DNA from: Silene conica
Taxonomy: Eukaryota; Streptophyta; Magnoliopsida; Caryophyllales; Caryophyllaceae
Direction of reading: 5' to 3'
Assembly: GCA_029255685.2 (NCBI GenBank)
Contig: CM055313.2
Span: forward strand, 26,017,079 to 26,081,078
Length of the DNA: 64,000 bases
Shown here: piece by piece, positions 21,142 to 33,892 of the stretch
Position numbering within the stretch: position 1 is the first letter of the stretch
How the letters are laid out: every line of letters begins with the position of its first letter
Position numbers and translations under genes: made by a program
The notes under the pieces: generated by a model
Told to the model about the DNA's origin: nothing
Seen by the model: the letters and a program-made list of their open reading frames with translations, nothing else
Database searches by the model: none

Positions 21142-23320
21142 TTACGACGATTTCATTGAGTCGAGAAACCCACTGTTTAATAGTCTCTCGACATACTTAC
21201 CCAGAATATCGACCTCCAGATTAACCTTCTGACCAACTTTTTTCAATGGAATTACGATATTCTGTTGAGTGTAAGCAACTAACATGAATGTAAAGCATGA
21301 TTCATCATCAAGAACATCAACCACAGTCAAACTCGTGCCATCAACGGTGATGAATCCTTTTGGTACTATGTACTTCAGTATTGCAGGGCTAGTCTTTACC
21401 TTCACCCATAACGAATCATCCTCCCGGTTGAGGGAAACGATTTCCCCAACACCATCAACATGGCCCTACGTCAAGGTATAGCAAATCGTTACATATGTGA
21501 CGTTAGAATTACCCGAGAGTCAAAATTCTACCATCAAGGTTATCAGACTTATCATTGTCACTACGACAATTCCATTTCCACTTATGTTCTACAGTACTAT
21601 AATTCTACCGACACCAAGTTTAGGGTTTCAACAAAATCACAGTAACTATGCACACAGCCTACTATGCATCTTCTTTTTAATTGTAAAAGCAACATTATTA
21701 CTAAACACGAATTTAGAAACAATATGAAATCGATACATTGCAGTTTAATAGCATTGCAAGAGCAAAGATTACGAGAAGTTAAAGGCAACACAAAATAACA
21801 TGTGATGAATTGGGAAGATATAACCATGCACAGGAATCATAGTAAGATGTCTTACGAGCAAAATTCTAGCCTAGTCAATGATAATGTGAAACTTCATCAC
21901 GACACACATTGCAAGCAGTAATTACATCTCTAGTATTAGTAAGTTACCTCGTATCATTTACTCTGATATTCTCCAAGGCTCGTAGGCTTCTACAAGTACT
22001 ATACTAGAACAAATCAGTCTGGATCATCCGAAACAAAACAAACAAGATCCTATCTTTATCAGTCTTCCCTATTTATCTGTTATTCAGCTAATTGTGAATT
22101 TCAGCAATATCTCAAATTTCCGAACATGAATGGAACTCCCTCATAATCGAAAACAATTTTCAAACTACACCAACATTCCCAATAAAACACTTACACTCTA
22201 TATGACCTCCCTTACCCGTGTTCGACACTGGATCCTTGGACATTGGCATGACACCAGGACAATTCATTTTAGACCAAAAACTTCAACTTTTTTCTTAAAA
22301 CAGTCGTGTCCGACACTTGGATACGTGACCCGTGTCCTACCCTTCAAACCGAGCATAGCTTACACTTTATTTATCATAATCTACTCCAACACCTTCTTTA
22401 CGTCTGATAAATTACTCATCGCAAAAGAATAAAAACGTACAGAATCTATCGAGTGGAGACAGAATACAATGTTACCACATGATTGACTGCATCTACCGGA
22501 AAGCTAGTTAACAGAGTAATTTATTTACCTTTTTATCAAAGATAAACAAATGATTGGGACGGGACTAACTAAAACATCAGCTCCACTGCCATGCTAGTCA
22601 ACACAGTCGGATACGTATTTTGATCAAAGATAAACAAATGATTGGGACGGGGCTAAGTCAAACATCTACTCCACTACAATGCTAGTCAACACAGTCAGTA
22701 CGTATTTTAATCAAAGATAAACAAATGATCGGGATAGGGATTCTAAACATCAGTTGAAGATGAATATAAAAGGTACAAGTAAACAAATGACTGAGACGGA
22801 ACGCGTAGAATACCTGAACAAAATGACCACCCATCCTAGTAGAAGGCAAAAGGGCTCTCTCCAAATTAACAACAGACCCAGGTTCGAGCTCAATCAACGA
22901 CGTTTTACGAAGCGTTTCCGGTGCCAAACCGACAGTAAATTCAGCCAATTCAGTATCAAATTCAGTAACAGTAAGACAAGTACCATTAACAGCAATACTA
23001 TCACCTAATTTAACATCTTCAAGAACAGTTTTTGCACCAATTTTAAGATCAAATCCACCATTTTGAGCATTACCCACTTGCTTAACTTTACCCATTTCTT
23101 CAACAATTCCAGTAAAAAGGCATTTGATCTGATTATGGTATTTGGGTATTTGGGGTTTTTTATGGGTTTTGAGAAGGAAGAGGTTTGAGATTGAGGGTTT
23201 GAAATTTGGGGTTAAATTGAGATGACAATTTGTAATTAAGGGTTTGAAATTGGGGAAATCTAGGGTTTTGATTGAGGATTTGGGGGAAATTGAAATTGGG
23301 GAGAATTTGATTGATGCCAT
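21142..23320 (-). CDS. riboflavin synthase, plastid precursor
   Basis: Two exons on the minus strand, 22814-23320 and 21142-21465 (GT/AG, phase 0), give 276 residues, close to plant riboflavin synthases. Residues 1 to about 66 are Ser/Lys/Pro-rich with few acids, a likely plastid transit peptide. The catalytic part opens with CLFTGIVEEMGKV (from residue 67) and has two tandem lumazine-binding domains. Domain 1 carries NGTCLTV and ends ...MGGHFVQ; domain 2 starts GHVDGVGEI and carries DGTSLTVVDV. The enzyme dismutates two 6,7-dimethyl-8-ribityllumazine molecules to riboflavin, the last step of vitamin B2 synthesis. The exon junction falls exactly between the domains' conserved HFVQ/GHVDG motif. 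The intron (1348 bp) contains a tandem repeat. Confidence 0.92.
22502..22757. repeat. about 88-bp tandem repeat in riboflavin synthase intron
   Basis: Three copies contain GCTAGTTAACA/GCTAGTCAACACAGTC followed by TCAAAGATAAACAAATGAT(T/C)GGGA. Period roughly 88 bp. The inner word is the same ATCATTTGTTTA family as the inverted repeat at 16311-16363, so amplification of a MITE relic is likely. It ends about 55 bp from the exon 1 donor. Confidence 0.75.
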
Positions 23321-23377
23321 GTTTGAGATTTAGGGTTGACTAATGTTATTACTCTTATTAGTATAGGTCTAATTATT

Positions 23378-23569
23378 CACAAAATCTCAAGACAATCTCA
23401 AGACGGGAGATATCCGTCACTTCGGAGTGACGGATACCATTTTGTCTCACAAAATGCCATTTAGAGGAGAGAGGGAAGCACATGAGGGTATCCCCACCTT
23501 GTCCCCCTATTCATTTTGTGAGTGTCATTATCCGTCTCTCCACCGACCCGTCACAAGCAAGACCAACTG
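23378..23569. mobile_element. MULE-type MITE with 9-bp TSD
   Basis: 192 bp flanked by CTAATTATT (23369-23377 and 23570-23578). It shares with the element at 7206-7389 the ATTTTGTGAG words, a CACATG core in a GGGA/GAGA context, and the CTTG(C/T)TTGTGACGG terminus, here in inverse order. It sits about 50 bp upstream of the riboflavin synthase start, so it is in or next to that gene's promoter. Confidence 0.65.
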
Positions 23570-23578
23570 CTAATTATT

Positions 23579-24365
23579 TTACTTGTTTATAATACTAGAC
23601 ACCGGGATCGATTTCGTTTCTATCTTATGTTATGTTGTGTGAACTACTCTAAGATTCCTTTTGACAAACCATTTCAGCTACCTGATTTGACTAAAGTAAC
23701 TTTTTTGGCAAAGCAATCGGGTAGCTTATTATTTTTTGAGTGTTTGTCAACTACCTGTTTGAAGTGAAAAAAACTTGAAACAGATACCTGAAATAAAAGG
23801 CCACCTCATGTAGCATTTGATAAATCAGCTACCTGATTCATTTTTAGTTGTCTATTCTACCATCGGATTTTATAACGTTAATTAACAAAATTAAACACAC
23901 TACAAAATCCTTACGTAAACTTAATTAATTCTTTTTTTGTGTATGACTTTATTAATAGAAAACTAATTTTATATCAATAGTATATTTTTGACGATATATT
24001 GTTTAAATTTTCTTTTTACCTAATCGTTATATATTAATTTGTGAAATTCTTTAGCTTGTAGTTGAAACTATTCCTATAACTTGATTTTAATGGCCAATTG
24101 ATTCGAAACAGTGTACATGAAGAAATCCTGGAAGTAGCAATGTAGGCATTTTCCAATACCATTTTAAGTATACGATTATATTCAGAAGTTACTACTCTAT
24201 TTTTTTCGGTCATTTGTTTACAATAACACAAGAATAATAGTAAAAACGTAAAACATATCAATAATAAACCATGTCCTTTTATGTTATTTTGTCGAATATA
24301 AACTACCTTTTCAGCTAGTTTCCAAACAGTTCTAACAAAAATCAGCTACATCGCCAGGTCTTAAT
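23579..24365. other. intergenic, possible degenerate hAT-like relic
   Basis: No gene. The words TTTTGACAAACCATTTCAGCTACCTG near 23659 and the complement of GCTAGTTTTGCCAAACAGACCC near 24445 are loosely inverted, as in hAT-type MITEs (GTTTGGCAAA ends). The match is too weak to call a boundary. Confidence 0.3.
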
Positions 24366-24441
24366 TTTCAGGTACCTTTTCAGGTTTCAGGTACATTTTC
24401 AGGTTTCAGGTATCTTTTCAGGTTTCAGGTACCTTTTCAGC
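24366..24441 (+). repeat. 19-bp minisatellite
   Basis: Three full copies of TTTTCAGGTTTCAGGTAYM and partial copies on both sides, without any gene context. Confidence 0.8.
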
Positions 24442-24500
24442 TAGTTTTGCCAAACAGACCCTAAACATACGAAGCAATTCATTATATTACTCTATTACCG

Positions 24501-24653
24501 CCTAAAATTTGACATTTTATAGTTCATAAAATTGGCGACAAGAAACGTTTTACTAGAAGCATCGTGTACTGTGTACTTAGCCTCTAACATGTTCCACAAC
24601 TTTGTTGCGGACTCCACACATTCGTAGGCATCAAAAAGAAAATCTGACATATC
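24501..24653 (-). pseudogene. fragment of a Copia gag
   Basis: The minus strand encodes KLWNMLEAKYTVHDASSK followed by TFLVANFMNYKM, the well-known central stretch of Ty1/copia gag (UBN2-type) proteins. No rest of the element is found nearby, so it is an isolated relic. It is of a different lineage from the Copia elements further right, whose gag lacks this motif. Confidence 0.65.
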
Positions 24654-25767
24654 GTTGAAAATGTGACCACAACAAGTATAATCATCGTTTTCTCACTTGT
24701 TTTGGTTCCTCATTTTCTCCAAAGTTTCAATACCTTGCACAAATTACGACCACGCTTAAATAACCGGCAATATAAACTTAAATCACCAACAAACTTAAAT
24801 AAAAAATTGTGAATTTACTTAACTAGAGGTTATCATTGGCGGGGTCAAAATATAGGGGCCTATATTGTAACGTAATTACTCATTCATGTACGAGTTTTAC
24901 TCATTCATAGACTTTTTTTTTTCATTACTTTTTCATTCTATACCCTTTGCCTAAAAAAAAGCTCTCTCTAATTTTCTTTAATTCTCTCCCCCACAAAAAA
25001 GCCTAAACCACATAACCATGGATGCTAGTTCTCGTATCGATCAAGTAATAATTCTAATTTATACCTTTATCAATTATATTATATGAAATTAAAAAATTGA
25101 TTTAGACTAATCAAATTAGGGTTTCTTTAAATCGGTTTTTTTTGTTTTGTTCATTGTCTTCCTTATTCTTCTTTTTTAATTGTTATTCGGTATGAGTGAA
25201 TGACTCTGCTAAATCCATGCAAACTTATATACATAAATTATAATCATCAAACTGTAATAAGTTGTGCAATGGGTTTGAGATAATTGATGAACCGAAGCTT
25301 CGTAAAGATTGACAGAAGCATCAGTAACATTACAATTGGACTCTGGTCAGGGTTGGCAGGAATTTGGATTAGGCTTTTTTTTACAGCAACAAATAGAATA
25401 ACTTACAACATTCCTCGTTAGGTGAGATATATATAATTTTGGGTCAAGCTTTATGTCCTAATTTTGGGCCAAGCTTTATGCCATAAAAGGGTAAGATTGG
25501 GCTTTTGGGCTCAAATGACTTTCCGGGCCCAAAGATTTTACTACTCGTTAGGTGAGATATATATCCGCATGTCATCTATTAATAACTTAAACACATACTT
25601 AGATTATAAAATTAATACAATTGAAGAAATATATGAATTCCTTGATAAAAAATCGACATAGACAAATATAACAATTTTAAAATGCTTAATCATTTACTCA
25701 TAGATATAATCTATATTTAGAGGACATAACTTTTTAGCTTGAATGATTTATAAATAAATAGGTTTCA
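24654..25767. other. intergenic, with a leader-like ATG
   Basis: A CT-rich stretch is followed by ATGGATGCTAGTTCTCG (ATG 25018) and a possible donor (CAAGTAATA, about 25042). It resembles a first exon, but I find no continuing exons, so I do not call a gene. Confidence 0.3.
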
Positions 25768-25893
25768 ACCTTATTTTGTTTTTTTTTAAAAAAAATAATT
25801 ACTACTTTCAAAATCCTAGAAAATAGGCTTCTCCATAAAATTTAGCCCGGGCTAGGCCAAAATTAGGGCATAAAGCTTGACCCAAAATTATAT
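25439..25893. repeat. inverted repeat flanking 370 bp
   Basis: TTTTGGGTCAAGCTTTATG followed by (T/C)CCTAATTTTGG occurs at 25439-25470 and in inverse orientation at about 25858-25893. Stem about 40 bp. The right arm also lies in the duplicated segment copied to 36.4 kb; the left arm does not. Unclassified foldback element. Confidence 0.6.
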
Positions 25894-27386
25894 TGGCCTT
25901 CTTGCACGACCCATGACCCTATTTTGGCCTAAATAAATGGTCAAGCCCTACCGGAAAACGGACTAAGCTCGGTCGGACTACTGGATAGGACTTGGGCAGT
26001 TTGATCACTTGATCTAACGAATGTAATCCAATGTATGAAGGACACTTATGTTTTGCAATAAGTCAATAAGTACTTTAAATAATTAGAGTATGTAGCCAAC
26101 TGAAATTTTATTATGTCGATCATATAACAATTATAACATCATCTCTTACAATTTATTCTTCAATAATATTAAAAGTTGGAAAATAACAACTAAATTGTAA
26201 TCCGTACCATAATAACGATCTTACATAAAACAATATTTTGTTAAAAATTAATATTTGGTTTGGTCGGAAGAATGACTACAACATCGACATTCCCTCCGTA
26301 TAACATCACAAGTAGCTCCATTAGAGGCAATAGTTTTAGCAGTTGTACCAAAGGCAACTGTTTCGGCACAATATGCATCGCAATCGGAATTGTGTTGACA
26401 TGGTACATTTTGTATAGTTCTACAGTTTTGTCCTAAGTTACGTTTACCTACAAAATGTTAACAACATTAAAAAAGAGTAAGAATTATAAATATATACACA
26501 TTACAAATTAATTAAATTGTAACCTTTAATTATTACGATGCAAATTCAACAATAATGTAACATAGAAAATAACAAAACATAAGTTATACGTGAACTGGTT
26601 TAAGTTTATGATAGATATTATTGTGTTAAACAATATTTTGTGTAAGTTTTATTTACGATTTACAATACCTGAAGATTGGACAACAAAAGCGGATACAATG
26701 ATGAATAATGTTACAAATGCGATCCTTAGAGTTGCCATTGAGTATTAGCAAGAATATTTTGTGAACTTTTCAAGAAAATATATACGAGATTTATTAAGAA
26801 TTATACTTTTTATTTTTAAATAGGACTATGAGAAGTATTTTCATTTTATAGACATCTTAGTTACTTGTTATATTACAAGAATAATATCTTTATATAGAAA
26901 CACATAAAAATATAATCTATAATTATTTTACATTTTAGCCTAACCTTATTTATATAGGGAAAAATTATATGTTTCCTTTTAAATTATCAATAAAAATGGA
27001 TTAATATCCAAAATTTAAGAGTCTTTTTTGAGCGATATTAGAGCGTCCACGTAATCAAAAGTTAATTTAGAAAAGTATCATAAATAATATTTTTTGATGT
27101 AAAAAAAAGTAGAGAATCTTTTGATTACTATAATATATATTTCATATATTATATTCAAGAGATGTTTCTAATTTTTATATAAACAAATTTTACGCTTCAT
27201 TTGGCAAAAATCGTGGTAAAAAAAAATTACAAAAATAAAATAATTAGATGTTGGTAAAAATATTGTCAATAAAGTAAAAATTTCATATAATTTGTATATA
27301 TTGAAAATTGTGTATTTTTTAATATGTTATACGTCACACATTGAAAAATAATTTAAGGAGTCGTTTGATTGAATATAGAAGTTAAT
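25768..27386. repeat. segmental duplication, copy A (defensin-like gene)
   Basis: About 1.6 kb matches 36339-37957 almost base for base in direct orientation, with scattered substitutions and few indels (identity in the high nineties by eye). It contains the defensin-like gene, its promoter, and at the right end the first ~30 bp of the Harbinger-like MITE. Copy A continues through the whole MITE, so copy A is probably the original and copy B the derived, cut copy. Confidence 0.9.
26248..26738 (-). CDS. defensin-like secreted cysteine-rich peptide, copy A
   Basis: Minus-strand exons 26669-26738 and 26248-26447 (GT/AG, phase 1) give 89 residues. Exon 1 encodes a signal peptide (MATLRIAFVTLFIIVSAF). 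The single intron within or after the signal peptide is the classic layout of plant defensin-like (DEFL) genes. The mature part begins near GKRNLGQNC and has eight cysteines, ending in CRCC, with spacing loosely like the C-x-C close of cysteine-stabilised peptides. Such peptides act in defence or cell signalling; which one cannot be said. An almost identical paralogue lies 10.6 kb away. Confidence 0.75.
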
Positions 27387-27671
27387 TTTCCTAGGAACTT
27401 AGAATTCATGAGAAATAAGTTCTCACATCCAATTCGGGTGAATTTGAAAAAAGTGTTTGGTTGTCCATATAGGAATTAAATTTCATAGGAACTTTCAATG
27501 ACCAATGGGGGGAGTAGGTAAGCAAGTTCCTACATTATGTAGGCATTGGAAATTCATGGGAAGTTCCAATTCATGGATTTTTCAAAATTTATGCCAACCA
27601 AACAACCCATTTTTTTAAAATCATGAGATTTTGTAATGTCTGTGTTATTTCAGTGGCAACCAAACGACCCC
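27357..27671. mobile_element. Harbinger-like MITE
   Basis: Ends GGAGTCGTTTGATTG and, inverted, GGGGTCGTTTGGTTG, flanked by TAA on both sides (27354-27356 and 27672-27674), as in PIF/Harbinger elements. 315 bp, non-coding. Only the first ~30 bp is present in the duplicated copy at 37.9 kb. Confidence 0.65.
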
Positions 27672-27847
27672 TAAGTGTGTTGAATATAGACTATATAGTA
27701 TGTATAAATAATATAACTGTCCCACATCGAAAGATAACCACAAGATGAGTGTTTTATGATAATAAATACGAGACATCATTGGAACTTATGTATCAACAAA
27801 AAAAATTGAGAGGGTGTTTGGTTGGGAGTTTGGAATGGAATGAAATG

Positions 27848-29740
27848 ACCTCTGTTGTTTCTCAAATATTGTGTGACCACTTTATCCGACTCGATAAACC
27901 TTTTGTGTGATTTTCAAAGAATTTTCTTCCGAGAGCTCGAAATCCCAAAAACCGTGTATTATACACTTCAACTTGAGCCATTCGGGAGGTCGTATTGGAT
28001 CACGATACTTTTTTCTCAAGAAATTTAAACACTTTTCAAGTGTCATTTCAGGAGTTAATAACCAATTCGATTTCAGACAAAAATAATGAGTATTAATCCA
28101 TTTTTCATGATTAATGGAGGGTTGACCAATGCTGGTTTAACGCATATCGGAATCCCCAAATGGCGTATGTTGCTTCTCAAATTTGGTGTAGTCGCTTTAT
28201 CTAACCTGATAAAACTTTTGTGTGATTTTCGGAGAATTTTCTTCCGGGAGCCCGGAATCTCGAAAACCGTTTATTATACACTTCAATTTGAGCTGTTCGA
28301 GAGGTCGTATCGGACTCCGATAATTTTTTTTCTAGAATTTGAAACACTTGTCAGGTGTCATTTCAAGAGTTAACCAATTCAAATTCAGGCCAAAATGACG
28401 AGTATTAATCTATTTTTCACGATTAGTGGAGGTTTGACTAATACTGATTTACCACGTACCGAAACCCCCAAATGGCCTCTGTTGCTCCTCAATTTTTTGG
28501 TGGCTGCTTTATCTGACCCGATAAACCTTTTTTGTGATTTTTTGAGAATTTTCTTCTAAGAGCCCGGAATCGCGGAAACCGTGTATTATACACTTCAATT
28601 TGAGTCGTTTATGATGCCATATCAGACCACGATAATTATTGTCCCAGAAATTCAAACACTTTCAGGTGTCATTTCAAGAGTTAACCAATTCAATTTCAGG
28701 TCAAAATAATGAACATTGATCAATTTTTCACGATTATTGGAGTTTAACTTAAGCTGGTTTATCGTGTACCAGATCCCTCAAATAGCCACTATTATTTCTT
28801 TAATTTTGTGTGGTCGCTTTATCTGACCCGATAAACCTTTTGTGCGATTTTCGTAGAATCTTCTTCCAGGACCCCGGTATCCTGCAAACCGTATATTTTT
28901 GAAAAAACTATTGCCCTCTTTATCTGACTCGATTAACCATCCGTGCATTATCTGAACATTTTTGTTCATGGACCTCAAAGGCCTAAAAAACAGGTATAAT
29001 ACACTTCAATTCGAGCCGTTTCGTGTAGTCGTAGCGGGCCATTTTGTTCGGTCGGTTTTCATATCACGTGTCCGAAGTCGCATCATGAGATATTTTATTC
29101 GATTTTATACCAAAAAAACAACTATAACTCGCTACTACACGATTATCCGATTATCGGCCGAATCTGGTTTATAGTGTCTCATCAGCCATATCAATTGTCT
29201 TCCGTTATTTTTGAAATTTTTTGTGCTCGCTATATCTGATTCGATTAACCATCCGTATGATTTTAAGACATTTTTGTTCCGGGAGCTCAGAGGCCTTAAA
29301 AACGTATATCGTACACTTCAATTTTAGTCGATTCAGGTGGTCTTCGTGGGCCATTTTTTTCCGTTGGTATTCATAACACGTGTCCGAAGTTGCATCATGA
29401 GGTATCTTCGACTTTAAACCCAAAAAAACAAATATAACTCGTTACTACCCGATTATCTGATTATCGGCTGAATCTTATTATAGTGTATCAGCCATGTCAA
29501 ATGTCTTCCGTTATTTTTGAAAAACTTTAAGCCCGCTTCATCTGACTCGATTAACCATCCGCGAGATTTTTGGACATTTTTGTTCCGGGAGCTCAGAGGC
29601 CCCTTGGGGGTTTCGCTTCAATTTTAAGCCCGCTTCAATTCCAGGCGTTTCGGGCGGTCTTAACGGCCCCTTTTATTTCCGTCGGTTTTCATAGCATGTG
29701 TCCGAAGTTGCATCATGAGGTATCTTATTAGATTCTATAC
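27848..29740. repeat. about 310-bp satellite array, two subfamilies
   Basis: A landmark (TTTATCTGACYCGAT) recurs at 27881, 28197, 28508, 28818, about 28916, 29229 and 29536. Spacing is 310-316 bp except one of about 100, where a partial unit marks a deletion junction. The first four units carry GATAAACCTTTTGTG; the last three carry GATTAACCATCCG. Other shared words are TATTATACACTTCAATTTGAG and TTTTCTTCCGGGAGC. Units are heavily diverged. Short reading frames across it are chance. Confidence 0.8.
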
Positions 29741-29749
29741 CTAAAAAAC

Positions 29750-31015
29750 TGTAGGGTTCTATGTCTCGCACGCCCTAAATATTAGTCTTACTAATATCAA
29801 TTTACTAATTAACATTTTAATTAGGTTTTACAAGATCTTATGCATGCTAAATAATTATGCAGAATACTGAAGTCGAATACTTACAGTTCGACGGAATATA
29901 GGCAAGGATGATCCTCCAACCCTTAGTAACCAATGTAGGATACCTCCTTCAAGATGCACCCAAAACAACCCCTTAAATCGAATTGACACACGAGCTAGGG
30001 TTTTCAATCGGTTTCCTTAATATGTGTTTTAATCTTATTAAAACAACAAATACTATAACTATTATTATAGTATACTAATATAATCTATATTATATAATTA
30101 GTAAATATTAGAGAATATAATTTGAGAGGTTTTAGAAACTTTTCTCACACACTAGAAAATTTTCTAAGGATTAGAATGAGATTAACTTGTGTTTTACAAC
30201 AAGTTATATGAGTGGTGCATGGGGCTTGGGGTAGCCGGCCATGGGTAAGTACAAAAGAGAACATTTCTCTTACCCATGCAAAATAGGTGGCTATAGGTAC
30301 TATTTACAAGAGCAACCTAATGATGGTGTTTAAAGGGTGTAATTAAGATGCTAAAACACTCCTTAAACCACCCACCCAAACCGTCACATTTGAGTTAAAA
30401 TAGACATCCATTTTATGTTTGTCATTTTATACAATTGTTCATATGTGACATACACTATGTCATAATATAATAAGAAATAATTGTTTTAATTTAAAATGCA
30501 TATTTATCAAATAAATATCATTTATAAATTAAATAAATCATATTTAACAATTTGACTAGTAATTCATAATTACTAATATATAAAATGGTCATTTCAATTT
30601 TCGTCAATACGATTTACAACACTTGTAATAATATTCAACCTGATTCATTCTAATTACGATATTTCATAAACATCGTTTAATGTTTGACAATTGACACGTT
30701 TCAATTTCAAACATAAATCTTACATTAAGATTTAACTTCTGATTTCTCAATATATGAGTTTAAGGAATCTGATCAACTCGTATCAGTATACAATTGATCA
30801 GTTTATCGTTTAAGGGAATTATCCTATAGGTGTGACCTAAAGGGATCAACTGACCACCATCGTCATACGACAATAATGTCAAACTCTAGCTAGCCAATCA
30901 TTACCGATTAATGTTGGTCAGTTGACTATATATAATTTCGTATCATCCCTTGTGCATTCTCGTCATGAGATTTAATTATGTGATCGCACTATTGTTGAGG
31001 ACACATTTCCCAACA
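29750..31015 (-). repeat. Copia LTR (3' LTR of the remnant)
   Basis: Starts TGTAGGGTTCTATG and ends TTTCCCAACA on the plus strand (TG...CA). Next comes a polypurine-type tract on the minus strand (complement of ATCTTCCACTTGTCC), as in the other two Copia elements here. The partner LTR was not found. Confidence 0.7.
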
Positions 31016-32439
31016 ATCTTCCACTTGTCCTCGACAAGTGTGCGTCACCAATTCTCTTATCCTATTATAATCTCCCACTCAATGTAAGGTGTCTCTCAGG
31101 TCGTACTTGCATTTGATCATATCGTGAGTGGTTTCCTCGATCTGGATATTAACTGTAAGACCGGAATTATCTACCGTGGATACCTTCCGAGCGTTGCCAC
31201 GCATTTCCAGTTAACTTCTCCTCGAGTGGCCTTGAGATTTGAACAACCCTGACAAAGGGGTGGACAATTCCTATCGCACTACTTCCTTCAACTAGCCACA
31301 GCCCCCCCAAAACAATCCCATTTGACTCCAGTTATGAAAAGTCGTAGAGAATGGATCAAGGCTATGCCAAAACTGTGCCATCTTGGGCGAGTAGTCTTTA
31401 GTCTAAGAATTGACTCATAAGAATACTATAGCAGCTCTTGCCACGACCGGGCTATTATAAAATTTCCAGAACTCTATAAGCAGTCACTCTGCCCGACAGA
31501 GTGTCTCCCACAGTCTGCCTATGTGATCGACTAGTCATCCCATATGACTCTATGGCATTTGAACTTGCAATCAATCGCCTCACACTCAAGTCGCTACGAG
31601 ATGTCACCTCATGCAAGCGGCTAGGGGCTATACTAAGTCAATCCAGTTCACTTTATGGGGTTCAAAGTTGTCTCTTACAACCCATTTGGATTTGACAAAA
31701 TATCTTTCAATTGTGAGTTAATTATAACTCAAACGATATTGTCATGCATGGACAGTCAATACAATATTACTGCTCCACAGCATTCGATGCACATTCATCA
31801 ATTTGTATTAGTGGTTTGAAATTTGTGAATAAACCTTTTATTCATATTCTTCCAAAACCTTACAAATTACAGTTTCCTTCAGACTCACACTATCTCGTAT
31901 AATATGATCTTATTTGAGTACATGTCTAGAACTCATTCTAGATCTTGGGTTTCTTTTCTTGAAAGAAGATCCCATTGTTATCTTATAACTTGTGACGTAT
32001 TTGGTATATCAGAGGGATCAACTTGTCGCTCTAAAGTACCTAGTCACTTTTGTACTAAAATTTATTTTGTAGTTATTCATGTTTTCATTACTAGTTCTCC
32101 TCGAGAACCCATCATTTTCAATTATTTTGGCTATTTAATCAAAAGTTTTTAGGTTGTATGAATCACCACGTGATTCTATATTCATCAATATGAATAACTT
32201 ATTCAACCCTTTTGATTTCTAATGGGTGACGTTTCATTATCAATATAATAAACTCTCTCGTGAAGCTCCATCATCCTATGATGTTCTAATACGTTTATTC
32301 ATCTAGAATTGAAAACCTCTTATTCTTTACACTTTAAAGAATCACCATTCTCTCTAAATGGTAGGTTCAATTCTCTAATGAATATTGCTCCCACTAAAAC
32401 CAATATCACTCTCTCTATAGTGATCAACTTTCACTCGAT

Positions 32440-32900
32440 CAATATTATTTCTTAAATAAACTTTTCATTTCTCGTCTTCGTTTCCTCGAAACGAAACATG
32501 ACATGATATACCTTTGCTTTCACTTAAACCAGTATCACTATCTCCATAGTGATCTACTTTCGCACAATCAATATCATTTCTTAAATGAACTTTTCATTTC
32601 TTGTCTTCGTTTCCTCGAAACGAACAGTAAAACGAACATGACATGATATTCCCTTATAACTCTTTTCGAATTTTAAAGACACTACCATCGAGAGAACATA
32701 GATGATTTCTCCTCTATTATCTTATAATTTGAGAAATATCATTATTAAGGAACCGTTTTCCTTCTGTTTTCATACGGGGTTTCTTTTATCCTCTCTAAGA
32801 AACAATGACACAAGGAACATTTCCTTTCGTGTCCTCCCGTAGTTTCTTCCGTGTCCTCTCGTAGTTTCTTATGTGTCCTCTCGTAGTTTCTTCTATCCAT
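32440..32900. repeat. short direct repeats in the Copia 3' region
   Basis: A block of about 115 bp containing CTTCGTTTCCTCGAAACGAA and ACATGACATGATAT is repeated in tandem (about 32460-32650). GTGTCCTCYCGTAGTTTCTT occurs three times at about 32827-32893. They belong to the non-coding 3' part of the gag-only Copia. Confidence 0.7.
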
Positions 32901-33892
32901 TCATTTAGGGTTCTTCTTAAGAATCCCATGTAGGATTCTTCTCTAAGATCCCACATTTATCTCATTGGTTTGCGGGCGGAATATTCTCTCCCACTCTATC
33001 CTTTAAAATAACTTTTATTTATCTAAGGATAATAATTTCCCCATAACCAATGTTTTGAATGATGAATATTATTAGGGGTGAGATATTAATTCTCATTTTC
33101 ACTTAAAATGATCATCTTATAATGAACTAATTATATCTCATTTTGATTGAGGGTTTCTCATGGGGTGTAGTTCTCCGTTTAAATTAATCGACATTTTGAT
33201 TCTTTCCTTTGATCGTATCAATTTTATTGTACAATGAACGTTTCAGGGTACTTTTTTTTAGTGATTTATTAAGATCACATTAATTCATGTTATAGGGTAT
33301 GCAATTTATTTTAGGAATCAACGATTTGATTAAGAACAAAAGAAGTGACTTGGGTTGAAAACCAAGTCACCAATATCCAAAATACAACCATTGTTTAGGA
33401 TTTGAATCCTTGTCATACAAGAAAAGACATTGTTCTTTTAAAATTAAAATGCATAAATGAAAGAAGACGATAATGAAAATTAGAGCCAAGCTCTTCATGT
33501 CTCCAATCACTGGATGCTACCATAGTCATCCATGTAAGGAACTTCAAGCTTCATTTTCCTTGCCTTTGTCATTAGGAGGTGCCCCTTTAAAACAATTAAA
33601 AAGGGTGATAATGAACAACTTGTATAAACATACAAAAGTTGACAAAATAACTTGAATTTTAAACGAGAATTATTACCTACGGCAAGAGCCTTTCCTTTTT
33701 TTGAGATCGGTCAAGTATTTGGGGCAATTCCGTTCCAGTGCCCTAACCTCGTGCAATAATGACACTTGTTTTCAACCTTTGAAGATAAGGTGGGAGCACC
33801 TTTCGAAAAGGTCTTCTCTTTATTTGGAGGTTTTCTTGCCCTTGCCTTTGAAGGCACTCCTCTTGATTTCCCTTTCCTTTCTTCTCGATGTT

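Noticed and set aside
23649..24464. hAT-like MITE bounded by TTTGACAAAC and GTTTGGCAAAA words
   Set aside because: Terminal similarity is weak and no 8-bp target duplication could be found.
27848..29740. CRISPR-like spaced repeats
   Set aside because: Units are about 310 bp, diverged and contiguous, in a plant genome; this is a satellite. The palindrome arrays also differ from CRISPR: variable two-, three- and five-turn spacing, no leader, no cas genes.
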